A DNA stretch of 64,000 nt from Dechloromonas sp. Dech2017 (GTDB lineage Bacteria > Pseudomonadota > Gammaproteobacteria > Burkholderiales > Rhodocyclaceae): contig SSXW01000008.1 of the NCBI GenBank assembly GCA_009469585.1, forward strand, positions 1 to 64,000, read 5' to 3'. How positions within the stretch are numbered: position 1 is the stretch's first letter; each line of letters begins with the position of its first letter. The position numbers and the translations under genes are program-made. Shown here piece after piece: positions 17,183 to 27,502 of this stretch. Under the pieces are notes generated by a model. That model ran no database searches. It saw nothing but the letters and a program-made list of their open reading frames with translations, and was not told the origin of the DNA.

Positions 17183-17956
17183 TTACCGGTCGGTAAGGTA
17201 GTTGGCGATGTGCACGTAGTCGGCGACCGGCACGTCCTCGGCGCGCAGGGTCGGGGCGATGCCCAGGGCGGCGAAGCCGGCGTCGTCGAGGGTGCCCTTC
17301 AGGGTGTTGCGCAGCATCTTGCGGCGCTGGGCGAAGGCCTGCTGGACGACGGCGGCGAGCTTTTCCGGGCGGCGCGCGTTGAGTTCGGCGGGCGGCTTGG
17401 GGATCAGGCGGACGACGGCCGAATCGACCTTGGGCGGCGGATCGAAGCTCTCGGGCGGCACGTCGATCAGCCATTCGAGCCAGAAGCGGTACTGCAGCAT
17501 GACCGACAGGCGGCCGAAGTCGGCGTCGCCCGGCTCGGCGACCATGCGCTCGACGACTTCCTTCTGCAGCATGAAGTGCATGTCGTAGACATTCTTGGCG
17601 TAGTCGGCGAGGTGGAAGAGCAGCGGCGTCGAGATGTTGTAGGGCAGGTTGCCGACCAGGCGCAGCTTGCTGCCGACGCTGGCAAAATCGAAAGCCAGCG
17701 CGTCGCCCTCGTGGATGCTCAGGCGCTCCGCCGGGTGCTGCTTTTTCAGGCGGGCGATCAGGTCGCGGTCGATCTCGACGACGTGCAGGTGATCGACGCG
17801 CTGCAGCAGCGGCTCGGTGATGGCGCCGAGGCCGGGACCGATCTCGACGACGGTGTCGTCGCGCGCCGGATTGATCGCACTGACGATGGCATTGATAGTG
17901 CCGTGGTCGACCAGGAAGTTCTGGCCGAAACGCTTTCTGGCGACGTGGCCTTTCAT
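17183..17956 (-). CDS. rsmA: 16S rRNA dimethyladenosine transferase
   Basis: A 257-residue RsmA/KsgA that dimethylates A1518 and A1519 of 16S rRNA during ribosome assembly. Motifs: '[10 protein letters not shown]' near the start, SAM-binding '[12 protein letters not shown]', 'VVEIDRDL', and catalytic 'NLPYNIS'. Its start overlaps the pdxA stop (ATGA, 17953-17956). The order lptD-surA-pdxA-rsmA is the classical proteobacterial operon. Confidence 0.96.
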   Translation of the reverse strand: MKGHVARKRFGQNFLVDHGTINAIVSAINPARDDTVVEIGPGLGAITEPLLQRVDHLHVVEIDRDLIARLKKQHPAERLSIHEGDALAFDFASVGSKLRLVGNLPYNISTPLLFHLADYAKNVYDMHFMLQKEVVERMVAEPGDADFGRLSVMLQYRFWLEWLIDVPPESFDPPPKVDSAVVRLIPKPPAELNARRPEKLAAVVQQAFAQRRKMLRNTLKGTLDDAGFAALGIAPTLRAEDVPVADYVHIANYLTDR

Positions 17957-18969
17957 GCTGCTCTCCTTGCCGCCATGCGCGCCGCCTCGGCCACCGCCTC
18001 GAACAGGCTGCCGGGGTCGGCCTGGCCGGTGCCGGCCAGGTCGAGCGCCGTGCCGTGGTCGACCGAGGTGCGGATGATGGGCAGGCCGAGGGTGACGTTG
18101 ATGCCCTTGCCGAAGGTGGCGTACTTGAGCGGGGCCAGGCCCTGGTCGTGGTACATGGCGAGCACGGCGTCGCCCTGGGCGAGGACGGGCGGCGTGAACA
18201 TCGTGTCGGCCGGCAGCGGGCCGGACAGCAGCATGCCTTCGCCGCGCAGCTTTTCCAGCACCGGCTCGATGACTTCGATTTCCTCGCGGCCGAGATAGCC
18301 GCCTTCACCGGCATGCGGGTTGAGGCCGGCGACCAGGATGCGGGGGCCTGCGATGCCGTACTTGCCACGCAGGTCGGCATGCACGATGCGCAGGGTCTGC
18401 TCCAGCAGGTCGGCAGTGATCGCCGCCGGCACGTCCTTGAGCGGCAGGTGGGTGGTGGCCAGCGCGACGCGCAGCGGGCCGCGTTCGGTGTCGCCGGCCA
18501 GCATCATGACGACGAGCGGCGTGCCGGTCTTCTCGGCAAGGTATTCGGTGTGGCCGGTGAAGGGCACGCCGGCATCGTTGATGACGCCCTTGTGCACCGG
18601 CGCCGTGGCCATGGCGGCGAACTCGCCGGACTGGCAGCCGGCCAGCGCCCGGTCGAGCAGGGCCAGCACGTAGGGGCCGTTGGCGGCATCGAGGCGGCCG
18701 GCCTCGGCCGGCGCGGCCAGCGGCAGGTGCAGGACGTCGAGCACCGGCCTGGCGGCGGAAGCCGGCTGACCGCTACGGTCGACGGCAAACTCCGGGCAAA
18801 AATCGCGAAATTCGATGGCCAGCCCGAGCCGGCCGGCCCGCTCGGCGAGTAGCTGGCGGTCGCCGAGGACGACCGGGCGGGCGGCGCCGCGGTAGCCGGC
18901 CAGGCGCAGGCAGAGCTCGGGGCCGATGCCGGCCGGCTCGCCGCTGGTCACCGCGATGACGGGCGACAT
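17953..18969 (-). CDS. pdxA: 4-hydroxythreonine-4-phosphate dehydrogenase
   Basis: A 338-residue PdxA that oxidises 4-phosphohydroxy-L-threonine in pyridoxal phosphate synthesis. Start '[21 protein letters not shown]', metal/substrate residues in 'GHTEYLAE' and '[11 protein letters not shown]', and '[10 protein letters not shown]' match the family. Residues about 53-67 ('[15 protein letters not shown]') are encoded by a copy of the dispersed GTCGAC-box (18772-18814), in a part of the protein that varies between homologues. The start coincides with the surA stop. Confidence 0.94.
   Translation of the reverse strand: MSPVIAVTSGEPAGIGPELCLRLAGYRGAARPVVLGDRQLLAERAGRLGLAIEFRDFCPEFAVDRSGQPASAARPVLDVLHLPLAAPAEAGRLDAANGPYVLALLDRALAGCQSGEFAAMATAPVHKGVINDAGVPFTGHTEYLAEKTGTPLVVMMLAGDTERGPLRVALATTHLPLKDVPAAITADLLEQTLRIVHADLRGKYGIAGPRILVAGLNPHAGEGGYLGREEIEVIEPVLEKLRGEGMLLSGPLPADTMFTPPVLAQGDAVLAMYHDQGLAPLKYATFGKGINVTLGLPIIRTSVDHGTALDLAGTGQADPGSLFEAVAEAARMAARRAA
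18772..18814 (-). repeat. GTCGAC-box dispersed repeat inside pdxA
   Basis: On the minus strand, AATTTCGCGATTTTTGCCC, a short gap, then TTTGCCGTCGACCGTAGCGG. It is in the same sense as pdxA and read in frame as '[14 protein letters not shown]'. Confidence 0.7.
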
Positions 18970-20285
18970 CAGTTTTCGACGAGGCGGTTTTCGACGTAGG
19001 TGCGGTCGCGCAGCTGGCGCAGCCAGTCCTGGTAGGCCTCGTCGAGCTTGCGCTCGCGCAGGGCCTGGCGGGCGGCGGCCCGCTGGCGCTCGGCGGAGAC
19101 GTCGCGGTCGCGGCGTTCGAGCACCTGGATCAGGTGCATGCCGAAGGGCGACTTGACGACAGCGCTGACCTCATTGACCTTCAGACCATCCATGGCCCGC
19201 TCGAACTCGGGCACCGTGTCGCCCGGACTGAGCCAGCCCAGCTCGCCGCCCTTGGCGGCCGAGCCGTCCTGCGAATAAAGGCGGGCCTGCTCGGCGAAAT
19301 CGATCCCATTGACGATCCGTTCGCGGACGGCCTCCAGCTTGCGCCGTGCCTCGCCCTCGGAAACCACCTCGTTGATGCGGACCAGGATGTGGCGGGCCCG
19401 CGTCTGGCTGACCGAGGCCGGGCCGCTGCCGCCCCGCTTGCCGAGCAGCTTGACGACATGGAAACCGGCCGAGGAACGGAGCAGGTCGCTGACCTGGCCC
19501 GGCTCGAGACGGCCTGCCGCCTCGGCGTAGAGGTTGGGCAGGCGGTTCAACTGACGCCAGCCGAGGTCGCCACCCTTCAAGGCATCCGGTGCATCGGAAT
19601 AGGCCGCCGTCAGCTCGGCGAAATTCTCGCCGGCGCGGGCCCGCTTGAGCGCCTGCTCGCCGCGCTGGCGCAGCTTCTGCAGCTGCTCGGGCGAGGCCGA
19701 CTCGGGCGCCCGCAACAGGATGTGGGCCAGCTGGTATTCCTCGCCACCACCGCTGGCCGCCTGGTTGGCCAGGAAGTTGTCGATCTCGCCGTCGGAGATG
19801 ACCAGCCGGCTCTCGACTTCGCGCTCGCGCAGGCGAACCGTCATCATCTCGCCGCGGATTTCCTCGCGGAACTGGGCGTAATCGACGCCGTCCTTTTCCA
19901 GCGCGGCACGAAATTGCTGCGGCGTCAGGTTGTTGCCGGCGGCGATACGGCCGATGGCCTGGTCGAGCTGGTTGTCGTCGACGCGCAGGCCGGTCTCGCG
20001 GGCGTGCTGCCACTGGGCGCGATCCATGATCAGGCGCTCGAGCATCTGGCGCTCCAGCACATCCTGCGGCGGCAGCGGCGTGCCCTGCTTTTCCAGTTGC
20101 TTGAGGGCCGCCGTCAAGCGGCTGCGCAACTCGTGGTAGGTGATGACCTCGTTGCCGACCACGGCGACGATGCGATCGGCCTCGACGACCGCCGCCGGGG
20201 CAGCCGCCGCCGGCCGGGCGAGCAGCCCGCCCAGGCAGGCGAGGAGGAGGATCAGGAAGCGGAAGAGTGGGTTCATGGCGATCAT
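18969..20285 (-). CDS. surA: Periplasmic chaperone/peptidyl-prolyl isomerase SurA
   Basis: A 438-residue SurA. Signal peptide at residues 1-28 ('[20 protein letters not shown]'), N-terminal chaperone domain, two parvulin PpiC domains (near '[17 protein letters not shown]' and '[16 protein letters not shown]'), and a C-terminal helix. It escorts outer-membrane proteins, including LptD, across the periplasm. The ATG at 20285 overlaps the lptD stop (ATGA); a second Met three codons on (20276) is an alternative start. The open frame continues upstream through lptD in another frame but is not coding there. Confidence 0.95.
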   Translation of the reverse strand: MIAMNPLFRFLILLLACLGGLLARPAAAAPAAVVEADRIVAVVGNEVITYHELRSRLTAALKQLEKQGTPLPPQDVLERQMLERLIMDRAQWQHARETGLRVDDNQLDQAIGRIAAGNNLTPQQFRAALEKDGVDYAQFREEIRGEMMTVRLREREVESRLVISDGEIDNFLANQAASGGGEEYQLAHILLRAPESASPEQLQKLRQRGEQALKRARAGENFAELTAAYSDAPDALKGGDLGWRQLNRLPNLYAEAAGRLEPGQVSDLLRSSAGFHVVKLLGKRGGSGPASVSQTRARHILVRINEVVSEGEARRKLEAVRERIVNGIDFAEQARLYSQDGSAAKGGELGWLSPGDTVPEFERAMDGLKVNEVSAVVKSPFGMHLIQVLERRDRDVSAERQRAAARQALRERKLDEAYQDWLRQLRDRTYVENRLVEN

Positions 20286-22831
20286 TGGGTGGTCAGTAGG
20301 CTGCCGCTTTCGGACAGTTCGTTGGTCTTGCCGTAACCGGGAATGCTGCGGCGCAGGGTCTGGATAGGATTGGAACCGACGCTGCCGAAATCGTTGAGTT
20401 CGAGCTGCAGGAAGAGCGTCTCGTTGGGTGTTCCGGAAATTGCTGCCAGGCGCTGGCCAACAACGCGGAAGGCCCAGCAGTCGGCGTTGTACTCGAGGCC
20501 GGCGATCACTTCCAGCGCCTTGCTGTCCTTCAGCGAGTAGTTGTAGCGGCCGACCGCGTACCAGTTGGCCGACAGCGGCCACTGGCCGGCGATGTCGACC
20601 TGGTCGACGGTGGCGGCATTGGTCAGCGAATCGCGGGTGTAGCGGTAGCTGGCCGAGAGCACCTTGCCGAAATCGGGCTGGAAGCGGACACCGGCCGAGA
20701 AGCGGTCGCTGAAGCGTTCCTTGTAGTTGTATTCCCAGGCCGTGTCGACATAGGTCTTGGGCGCCACCAGGCCGTTGAAGGCAACGATCAGGTTGGAGAA
20801 ATCGGCCTGGCGGGTGGTTTCGCCGGTAATGGCGACGCGCTGCGGCTTGAAGTAGTAGCGCTGGCCGATCATCGCCTTGAAGCGCTCGGCGCCGGTCTCG
20901 CCGTCGAGCAGGCGGGTGGTCAGGGCGGCCGTCAGCTGGTTGGCGTCGTTGACCCGGTCGTAGCCGCTGTAGCGGTTTTCGGAAAAGATCTGGGCGAAGT
21001 TGAAGTCGGACAGCGCCGTGTCGAACAAGGGGATCTTGCTCTGATCCTTGTACGGAATGTTGACGTAGTAGAGCCGCGGCTCCAGGGTCTGGATGTAGCC
21101 CTGGCCGAACCAGTCGCCTTCGCGCTCGAGGATGACGGTCGAGTCGACGGTAAAGGTCGGCAGCGCGTAGCTGATGCTGTCCGGCTGGTTGGGATTGAGC
21201 GGATCGCGCCGGTCGATCGAATACTTGGCCATGCGCACGCCGACCTTGGGTGTGAACTGGAAGGCCGGGTGGATGATGGGCAGCGAAAGCTGCGGGTAGA
21301 AGACGAAACGGTCGCCCTGGTCCTTGCTCGTATCGACGTGGGTGAAGCGCGAATACTGGCCGATCATGGTGAGGTCGGCTTTGAAGAAATCCGGCTTGTT
21401 GCCGATCAGGTTGAGCTGCGGCTCGAGGAAATAAGGACGGGTCACCGGCGTCGCCGGATCGACCTGCAGGGTCTGGTAGCGCAGCACCTGGAGGTTGGTG
21501 CGCAGCCACGGCGACGGCGCGTAGGTCAGCTGGACCTGGCGGGTCAGCTGCGTCTGCGAGGTGTGCAGCAGGCGGGACGACAGGTCCTGCCAGTAGTAGT
21601 CGTCGGAGACGCCGTTCCAGTTGATGGCCGCCGACACCCCCTGGCCGAGATCATGGCGGTGATCGATGCGGTAGCCGTAACGGTCGCGGCCGCGGGTTTC
21701 GTCGTTGGGCAGGTACTCGACGCGGGTGATGCCGGAATAGTTGTGGTCGAGATAACGCGCCTCGGCGCCGAGCTGGAAGCCACGCTTGCTCATGAAGCGG
21801 GGGTAGAGCGTCAGGTCGTAGTTGGGCGCGATGTTCCAATAGTAGGGCAGGGAAAAATCGAGGCCGGTGCGCGTCGACGTGGAAAAGAAGGGATGCAGCA
21901 CGCCGGAGCGCCGCTGGTTGTTGAGCGGGAAGGAGATCAGCGGCGAATACATCAGCGGCACCTTGCCGAACCACAGGGAGGCATTCCGGGCCGTTCCCTC
22001 GTTGCGGTCGTAATCGAGATGCGTCTCGCCGCTTTCCAGGTACCAGTCGGGACGTCCCGGTTTGCAGGTCGAATAGGTGGCGGCAGTCAGCTTGATCTGG
22101 TTCTCGCCCTCGAAATCGATGCGTTCCGCCTCGCCGTTGGCTTCGGTAACCCGCGTCTCGGGCGCCTCGGTCGGCAGGCCGTAGCCCTTGGGCACGTTGA
22201 GCATGACCGGCGTGCCGGAAGTCGAATTGCCCTTGCTGGCCCGCGCCTTGATGCCCTTGGGCGCGTAGAACTCGTTCTGCACGTCGCGGACGATGTGATA
22301 GGTAGCGTTCTCGGCGAAGCCGATCTGCTCGTCGATCTTCATCTTGAGGTGAGGCGTGCTGATTTCGGCGCCATCCTGCTCCAGGCGCACCGAACCGGTG
22401 GCCTCGGCCTCGTCGTCGAGGGGCCGATAGGTCAGCTGGTCGGCGAAGAGCAGGGTGCCGGCCTTGCGCAGCTCGACGTTGCCTTCGGCCTCGGCCACTT
22501 CCTCGGCGGTTCCTTCGAGACGGTCGGCGATGATGAAGAGGGGAACCGGCTCTTCCTTTTCCGGAGCGACCGGGGTGTCGAGGCCCAGCTCCGGAGGCAG
22601 CGGCGTGACCGGCTTCTTCTTGCGGGTCGACACGCCCCACTGGCGTTCCTGGCGCAGGCGCAGCGCGGCCGGATCGGCCTTCTCCGCGGTGCCGTCGGCC
22701 GGCTGCCCGACCACGGCCTCGCCAGCGTCCGACAACTGATCGTCGAGCGCGGCGAAGGCCGGCCCGACCTGCGCCAGGGAAAACAGGCAGCAGACGAATG
22801 CGGCAAGCGGACGGCGGGAAAAACCGGGCAT
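20282..22831 (-). CDS. lptD: LPS-assembly outer-membrane protein LptD
   Basis: An 849-residue beta-barrel protein that, with LptE, inserts lipopolysaccharide into the outer leaflet. Signal peptide about residues 1-28, an OstA/LptA-like N-terminal jellyroll ('[20 protein letters not shown]' style repeats, residues about 95-200), then a 26-strand barrel ('[20 protein letters not shown]', '[15 protein letters not shown]'). Between signal and jellyroll there is a Pro/Glu-rich stretch of about 60 residues. ATG 22831 is preferred over the TTG just before it. Divergent from amgK. Confidence 0.94.
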   Translation of the reverse strand: MPGFSRRPLAAFVCCLFSLAQVGPAFAALDDQLSDAGEAVVGQPADGTAEKADPAALRLRQERQWGVSTRKKKPVTPLPPELGLDTPVAPEKEEPVPLFIIADRLEGTAEEVAEAEGNVELRKAGTLLFADQLTYRPLDDEAEATGSVRLEQDGAEISTPHLKMKIDEQIGFAENATYHIVRDVQNEFYAPKGIKARASKGNSTSGTPVMLNVPKGYGLPTEAPETRVTEANGEAERIDFEGENQIKLTAATYSTCKPGRPDWYLESGETHLDYDRNEGTARNASLWFGKVPLMYSPLISFPLNNQRRSGVLHPFFSTSTRTGLDFSLPYYWNIAPNYDLTLYPRFMSKRGFQLGAEARYLDHNYSGITRVEYLPNDETRGRDRYGYRIDHRHDLGQGVSAAINWNGVSDDYYWQDLSSRLLHTSQTQLTRQVQLTYAPSPWLRTNLQVLRYQTLQVDPATPVTRPYFLEPQLNLIGNKPDFFKADLTMIGQYSRFTHVDTSKDQGDRFVFYPQLSLPIIHPAFQFTPKVGVRMAKYSIDRRDPLNPNQPDSISYALPTFTVDSTVILEREGDWFGQGYIQTLEPRLYYVNIPYKDQSKIPLFDTALSDFNFAQIFSENRYSGYDRVNDANQLTAALTTRLLDGETGAERFKAMIGQRYYFKPQRVAITGETTRQADFSNLIVAFNGLVAPKTYVDTAWEYNYKERFSDRFSAGVRFQPDFGKVLSASYRYTRDSLTNAATVDQVDIAGQWPLSANWYAVGRYNYSLKDSKALEVIAGLEYNADCWAFRVVGQRLAAISGTPNETLFLQLELNDFGSVGSNPIQTLRRSIPGYGKTNELSESGSLLTTQ

Positions 22832-22880
22832 CAAGGCAATCAGCGGAAGGGCGCAACCGGAATGGCCGATGCCCGAGTGT

Positions 22881-22898
22881 TAAAATCGTCGCATTTTA
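22881..22898. promoter_or_regulatory. Back-to-back -10-like boxes between lptD and amgK
   Basis: TAAAAT on the plus strand (22881-22886) and TAAAAT on the minus strand (22893-22898) are arranged as an inverted repeat six bases apart in the 91-bp divergent gap. They are likely divergent -10 elements; -35 elements are weak. Confidence 0.4.
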
Positions 22899-22922
22899 CA
22901 ACGAACCGAACTTCAGCCGCTT

Positions 22923-23948
22923 ATGCAAGCCACGACGCGCGATCAACTTGTCACCGACTGGGTAGCCGAGCGCTTCCCGAACCAGGACGTCCACATCACC
23001 CCGGCCTCGGCCGATGCCAGCTTCCGCCGCTATTTCCGGCTGACCTGGCCGGACGGCGCCACCCGCATCCTGATGGACGCGCCGCCCGACAAGGAAAACT
23101 GCAAACCCTTCATCCATGTCGCCGGCCTGTTGGCCAAGGCCGACCTGGCGGCGCCGCGCATCCTCGACCAGGATCTCGAACGCGGCTTCCTGGTCCTCAC
23201 CGACCTCGGCCGCATCGGCTACCTCGACGCGCTCAATGCCGACCTGTCGCTGGCCGACCTGCTGATCCGCCCGGTGCTCGACGCCCTAGTCCAGTGGCAG
23301 TTGTCGTCAACGGCCGCGACGCTGCCGCCCTACGACGGCACGCTGCTCCGCCGCGAGCTCGACCTCTTCCCGGAATGGTTCATCGGCCGCCACCTCGGCG
23401 TCGACCTGAGCGACGAGGAAAACACCCTGCTCGACCGAACCTTCAAGTTCCTGATCAATTCGGCGCTGGCCCAGCCCAAGGTCTTCGTGCATCGCGACTT
23501 CATGCCGCGCAACCTGATGGTCGTCGAAAGCGCCGAGCGCCTGACCCCGGGCATCATCGACTTCCAGGACGCCGTCTGCGGCCCGATCACCTACGACGTC
23601 GTCTCGCTGTTCCGCGACGCCTTCATCTCGTGGGACGAAGAGCAGGAAATCGACTGGGTCGTCCGCTACTGGGAAAAGGCCAGAGCCGCCGGCCTGCCGG
23701 TGCGCGAAGACTTCGGCGCCTTCTGGCGCGAGTACGAGCTGATGGGCCTGCAACGCCACCTCAAGGTGCTCGGCATCTTCTGCCGCCTGAAATACCGCGA
23801 CGGCAAGGACAAGTACAGCGAAGACCTGCCGCGCTTCATGAACTACGCCAAGAAGACTGCCAGCCGTTACCTGCAGCTCAAACCGCTGCTCAACCTGCTC
23901 GACCGCCTGGACGGCCAGACCGAGCAGATCGGCTACCGTTACAAGTAA
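22923..23948 (+). CDS. amgK: N-acetylmuramate/N-acetylglucosamine kinase AmgK
   Basis: A 341-residue kinase of the aminoglycoside-phosphotransferase fold. Catalytic loop 'VHRDFMPRNLMV' and metal-binding 'IIDFQDAVCGPITYD' are intact. AmgK phosphorylates the anomeric hydroxyl of MurNAc in the recycling route that by-passes fosfomycin-sensitive MurA. The partner uridylyltransferase murU follows after one small gene, as in Pseudomonas. The ATG at 22923 begins 'QATTRDQLVTDWVAERFP'. Confidence 0.9.
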   Translation: MQATTRDQLVTDWVAERFPNQDVHITPASADASFRRYFRLTWPDGATRILMDAPPDKENCKPFIHVAGLLAKADLAAPRILDQDLERGFLVLTDLGRIGYLDALNADLSLADLLIRPVLDALVQWQLSSTAATLPPYDGTLLRRELDLFPEWFIGRHLGVDLSDEENTLLDRTFKFLINSALAQPKVFVHRDFMPRNLMVVESAERLTPGIIDFQDAVCGPITYDVVSLFRDAFISWDEEQEIDWVVRYWEKARAAGLPVREDFGAFWREYELMGLQRHLKVLGIFCRLKYRDGKDKYSEDLPRFMNYAKKTASRYLQLKPLLNLLDRLDGQTEQIGYRYK

Positions 23949-23949
23949 A

Positions 23950-24303
23950 TTGCCAACCACCCGAATCCGCGCCGCGCATCTCGCCGCCCTCGCCCCGGGG
24001 CTGTGGCTGAGCCTGCCGGTACTCGCCATCACCAGCGGCATCTGGTTCGCCGGCATCAGCCAGCCCGGCATCTACCTGCTGATCGTCGCCGCCGCCCTCT
24101 CGCTGCCGTGGAGCCTGCTCGGCGGCTTCGTCGTCTGGCTGGCGATGGCGGGGCTCGCCGAAGCGACCCGGCTCGATCCGGTCGCCGAGCTTTACTGGGG
24201 GGTCAGCGGCAGCGCCATTCTGGGCGCCCACCTCAACGGCTACGTCCTGTTCGCCCGACGCCGGCCGCCGCCGACCCCGGGCACCCCCGACTCCCCGCCA
24301 TGA
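23950..24303 (+). CDS. Small hypothetical membrane protein between amgK and murU
   Basis: A possible 117-residue protein starting at TTG 23950, one base after the amgK stop, and ending in ATGA overlap with murU. It has two or three hydrophobic segments ('LWLSLPVLAITSGIWFAG', 'YLLIVAAALSLPWSLLGGF') and a Pro-rich tail. I do not recognise it. The tight packing supports a real gene; the TTG start and lack of a visible ribosome binding site make it uncertain. Confidence 0.5.
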   Translation: MPTTRIRAAHLAALAPGLWLSLPVLAITSGIWFAGISQPGIYLLIVAAALSLPWSLLGGFVVWLAMAGLAEATRLDPVAELYWGVSGSAILGAHLNGYVLFARRRPPPTPGTPDSPP

Positions 24304-24992
24304 AAGCCATGATCCTCGCCGCCGGCCGCGGCGAACGCATGCGGCCGCTCACTGACCACACGCCCAAGCCCCTGCTCGTCGCCGGCGGCAAGCCGCTCAT
24401 CGTCTGGCACCTGGAACGGCTGGCGGCGGCCGGCTTCCGCGACATCGTCATCAACCACGCCCACCTCGGCGCCCAGATCGAAGCGGCGCTGGGCGACGGC
24501 GCGAAGTGGGGACTCACCATCACCTACTCGCCGGAGCCGCCGGGCGCACTGGAAACGGCCGGCGGCATCGCCACGGCGCTGCCGCTGCTCGGCGAGGCGC
24601 CCTTCCTGGTGGTCAATGGCGACGTGTACTGCGATTTCGATTTTGGCCGGTTTTTCCGGTCGACCGTAGCGAACGGGGCGGCTCACCTGGTCATGGTCGA
24701 CAACCCGGCCCACCACGCCGGCGGCGACTTCAGCCTGGACGGCGACCGGATCGTTTACGCCGACGGCGGCCCAACCGTCACCTACGCCGGCATCGGCATC
24801 TTCTCCCCGAGCTTCTTCGCCGGCGTCCACCCCGGCACGGTGATGAAACTGCGCCCGCTGCTCGACGCCGCCATCGCCGCCCGCAGGCTGACCGGCGAAC
24901 GCTTCACCGGCCGCTGGGTCGACGTGGGAACGCCGCAACGCCTGGCCGAACTGGACAACGAATTTCGGCAACCCGCATCGAGGACCGCATGA
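24300..24992 (+). CDS. murU: N-acetylmuramate-1-phosphate uridylyltransferase MurU
   Basis: A 230-residue nucleotidyltransferase. N-terminal 'MILAAGRGERMRPLTDHTPK' is the nucleotide-binding signature; 'VNGDVYCDFDF' holds the metal-binding Asp, and 'GRWVDVGTPQRL' closes the fold. It converts MurNAc-1-phosphate to UDP-MurNAc, the step after AmgK. Residues about 112-124 ('FDFGRFFRSTVAN') are encoded by a copy of the dispersed GTCGAC-box; in Pseudomonas MurU the same place reads 'YDFARLQAPL' from memory, so the length changes little. It overlaps both neighbours by ATGA. Confidence 0.9.
   Translation: MKAMILAAGRGERMRPLTDHTPKPLLVAGGKPLIVWHLERLAAAGFRDIVINHAHLGAQIEAALGDGAKWGLTITYSPEPPGALETAGGIATALPLLGEAPFLVVNGDVYCDFDFGRFFRSTVANGAAHLVMVDNPAHHAGGDFSLDGDRIVYADGGPTVTYAGIGIFSPSFFAGVHPGTVMKLRPLLDAAIAARRLTGERFTGRWVDVGTPQRLAELDNEFRQPASRTA
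24632..24670 (+). repeat. GTCGAC-box dispersed repeat inside murU
   Basis: GATTTCGATTTTGGCCGG followed by TTTTTCCGGTCGACCGTAGC. Same sense as the gene, in frame, just after the metal-binding Asp motif. Confidence 0.8.
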
Positions 24993-26287
24993 CCCACGCC
25001 CCCTTTCTCGCCCGCCGCAAGCGCCTGCTGAAGACCCTGGCCGACGGCGTCGCCATCGTGCCGACCGCGCCGGAAGTCATTCGCAACCGCGATGCCCACC
25101 ATCCCTACCGTTTCGACAGCTATTTCTGGTACCTGACCGGCTTTCCCGAGCCGGAAGCCGTCGTCGTGCTGGTCGGCGGCAAGAAACCCAAATCCATCCT
25201 CTTCTGCCGCGAAAAGCATGAAGAGCGCGAAATCTGGGACGGCTACCGCTATGGCCCGAAAGCCGCCAAGGCCGCCTTCGGTTTCGACGCCGCCTACCCG
25301 ATCGAGCAGTTCGACAAGAAATTGCCGGAATTCCTCGCCGACCGCGACACCCTGTGGCACGCCATCGGCCACGATGCGGCGTGGGACGCCCGCATCGCCA
25401 AGGCCCTCAACGAAGTGCGCGCCCAGGCCCGGGCCGGCAAGCGGGCGCCGCGCGCCATCCACGACCTGCGCGCCGAGCTCGACGCCATGCGTCTGGTCAA
25501 GGACAGCACCGAGGCCGCCATCCAGCAGCGCTCGGCCGACATCGCCAGCGCCGGCCACGCCCGCGCCATGCGCGCCTGCCGCCCCGGCATGGCCGAGTAC
25601 GAACTGGAAGCCGAGCTGAGCTACGAATTCAGAAAGCGCGGCGCCGATGGCCACGCCTACACGCCCATCGTCGCCAGCGGCGCCAACGCCTGCGTGCTGC
25701 ACTATGTGGAAAACAACAAGCTGCTCAACGACCACACGCTGGTGCTGATCGACGCCGGCTGCGAGGTCGAGGGCTACGCCGCCGACATCACCCGGACCTT
25801 CCCGGTCAATGGCCGCTTCAACGCGGCGCAGAAGGATGTTTACCAAATCGTCCTCGCCGCCCAGGCCGCCGCCATCGCCGCCACCGCCCCCGGCCGTCAT
25901 TTCATGGAGGCACACGACGCCGCCGTGCGCGTGCTGACCCAGGGCCTGGTCGATCTCAAGCTACTCAAGGGCAGCGTCGACACACTCATCGACAAAGGCG
26001 ACTACCGCCGCTTCTACATGCACCGCACCGGCCACTGGCTCGGCCTCGACGTGCACGACGCCGGCGAGTACAAGGTCGGCGACCAGTGGACGACGCTGCA
26101 GCCGGGCATGACCGTCACCGTCGAACCCGGCCTCTACATCCGCCCGGCCGACGACATTCCGCCGGCGCTGGCCGGCATCGGCATCCGCATCGAGGACGAC
26201 GTCCGCGTCACCGAAACGGGCTGCAACGTGTACACCACGGCGCCGAAGACGGTGGCCGAGATCGAGGAAGTCATGCGCCATGACTGA
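24989..26287 (+). CDS. pepP: Xaa-Pro aminopeptidase (M24B)
   Basis: A 432-residue proline aminopeptidase that removes N-terminal residues next to proline. N-terminal domain with 'YRFDSYFWYLTGFPEPEAV', then the pita-bread fold. Metal ligands are visible in 'VLIDAGCEVEGYAADITRTFP', 'HRTGHWLGLDVHD', 'VEPGLYI' and 'IRIEDDV'. Its start overlaps the murU stop (ATGA) and its end overlaps the next gene (26280-26287). In many betaproteobacteria pepP precedes ubiH, as here. Confidence 0.94.
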   Translation: MTHAPFLARRKRLLKTLADGVAIVPTAPEVIRNRDAHHPYRFDSYFWYLTGFPEPEAVVVLVGGKKPKSILFCREKHEEREIWDGYRYGPKAAKAAFGFDAAYPIEQFDKKLPEFLADRDTLWHAIGHDAAWDARIAKALNEVRAQARAGKRAPRAIHDLRAELDAMRLVKDSTEAAIQQRSADIASAGHARAMRACRPGMAEYELEAELSYEFRKRGADGHAYTPIVASGANACVLHYVENNKLLNDHTLVLIDAGCEVEGYAADITRTFPVNGRFNAAQKDVYQIVLAAQAAAIAATAPGRHFMEAHDAAVRVLTQGLVDLKLLKGSVDTLIDKGDYRRFYMHRTGHWLGLDVHDAGEYKVGDQWTTLQPGMTVTVEPGLYIRPADDIPPALAGIGIRIEDDVRVTETGCNVYTTAPKTVAEIEEVMRHD

Positions 26288-27437
26288 ACCGTCCCCCCCC
26301 CCCTCCCCGATCAGCACGGACGTGCTGATCGTCGGCGCCGGCCCGGTCGGCATGACTTTGCACCTGGCGCTGGCCGCCGGCGGGCAGAAATCGCTGCTCA
26401 TTGATCGCCGCTCCCTGGCAGCCCAGCAAGCCGACCCGCGCGCCCTCGCCCTGTCGCACGGCGCCCGCCAGTTGCTGGAGCAGATCAACGCCTGGCCGAC
26501 CCGCGCCGCGACGGCCATCGAAACCATCCATGTCTCGCAAAAGGACGGCTTCGGCCGCACCCTGATCGACCGCGCCGACTACGCCCTGCCGGCGCTCGGC
26601 TACGTCGTCCGCTACCGCGACCTGGCCGGCGCGCTGGCCGCCAACCTGGCGCCCGACGCGGTGCTCGCCGAATCAGAAATCCTCGACATCGCCCCCGACG
26701 CCGACGGCGCCACCGTCACCCTGCGCCAGGCCGGCGCCGTGCGCAGCATTCGCTGCAAGCTGCTGGTGCACGCCGAGGGCACGCCGGGCGACGACCCGGC
26801 AGTCACGGTCAGCGATTACGGCCAGCACGCTGTGATCTGCGAGGTCACGCCAACGCCGGGGCACGGCCGACGCGCCTGGGAACGCTTCACGCCGGACGGC
26901 CCGCTCGCCCTGCTGCCCCTCGGCGACGAATACTCCATCGTGTTCACGCTGCCCCCGGCCAAGGCCGACGCCGTGATGGCGCTTGACGACGACGCCTTCG
27001 TCGCCGCCCTGCAAGCCCAGTTCGGTCGCCGCCTGAGCTTTGCCCAGCCCGGCCCGCGCAGCCGCTTCCCGCTCGCCCTGCGCATGCGCGACACCCTGGT
27101 CAAGGGCTGCGAAGTGTGGATAGGTAACAGCGCCCAGACCCTGCACCCGGTCTCCGGCCAGGGCTTCAACCTTGGCATCCGCGACGCCTGGCAGCTTTCT
27201 GAAATTTTGCTCAAAAATGGCGTCGACCGCGGCAGTCTGGCCGACTACGCAGCCCACCGCCGCCTCGACCGGCGCGGCGGCGCCTTCTTCACCGACCAGA
27301 TCGTCAAGGCCTTCTCCACCGACTTCGCCCCGCTCAAACTGGCCCGCGGCCTCGGCCTGCTGGCGCTCGACATCTGCCCGCCAGCCCGCCACTTCGTCGC
27401 CAAGCGGATGATCTGGGGCGCCCGCGCCTGGCCTTGA
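26280..27437 (+). CDS. ubiH: UbiH/UbiF-type FAD monooxygenase of ubiquinone synthesis
   Basis: A 385-residue flavoprotein hydroxylase. FAD-binding 'DVLIVGAGPVGMTLHLALA' at residues 14-33, 'RALALSHGARQLL' substrate region, and the second FAD motif 'GNSAQTLHPVSGQGFNLGIRD'. UbiH-family enzymes hydroxylate the ubiquinone ring; which carbon cannot be read from sequence alone. The pepP-ubiH order supports UbiH. Nucleotides 27201-27234 ('EILLKNGVDRGS') resemble the dispersed GTCGAC-box. Confidence 0.85.
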   Translation: MTEPSPPPSPISTDVLIVGAGPVGMTLHLALAAGGQKSLLIDRRSLAAQQADPRALALSHGARQLLEQINAWPTRAATAIETIHVSQKDGFGRTLIDRADYALPALGYVVRYRDLAGALAANLAPDAVLAESEILDIAPDADGATVTLRQAGAVRSIRCKLLVHAEGTPGDDPAVTVSDYGQHAVICEVTPTPGHGRRAWERFTPDGPLALLPLGDEYSIVFTLPPAKADAVMALDDDAFVAALQAQFGRRLSFAQPGPRSRFPLALRMRDTLVKGCEVWIGNSAQTLHPVSGQGFNLGIRDAWQLSEILLKNGVDRGSLADYAAHRRLDRRGGAFFTDQIVKAFSTDFAPLKLARGLGLLALDICPPARHFVAKRMIWGARAWP

Positions 27438-27502
27438 TCTGCACCAAGGGCCGGGGCGCGACACCCGGTTAAGGTTACGCCCTTCGCCCTCCTCGCTGCC
27501 GC

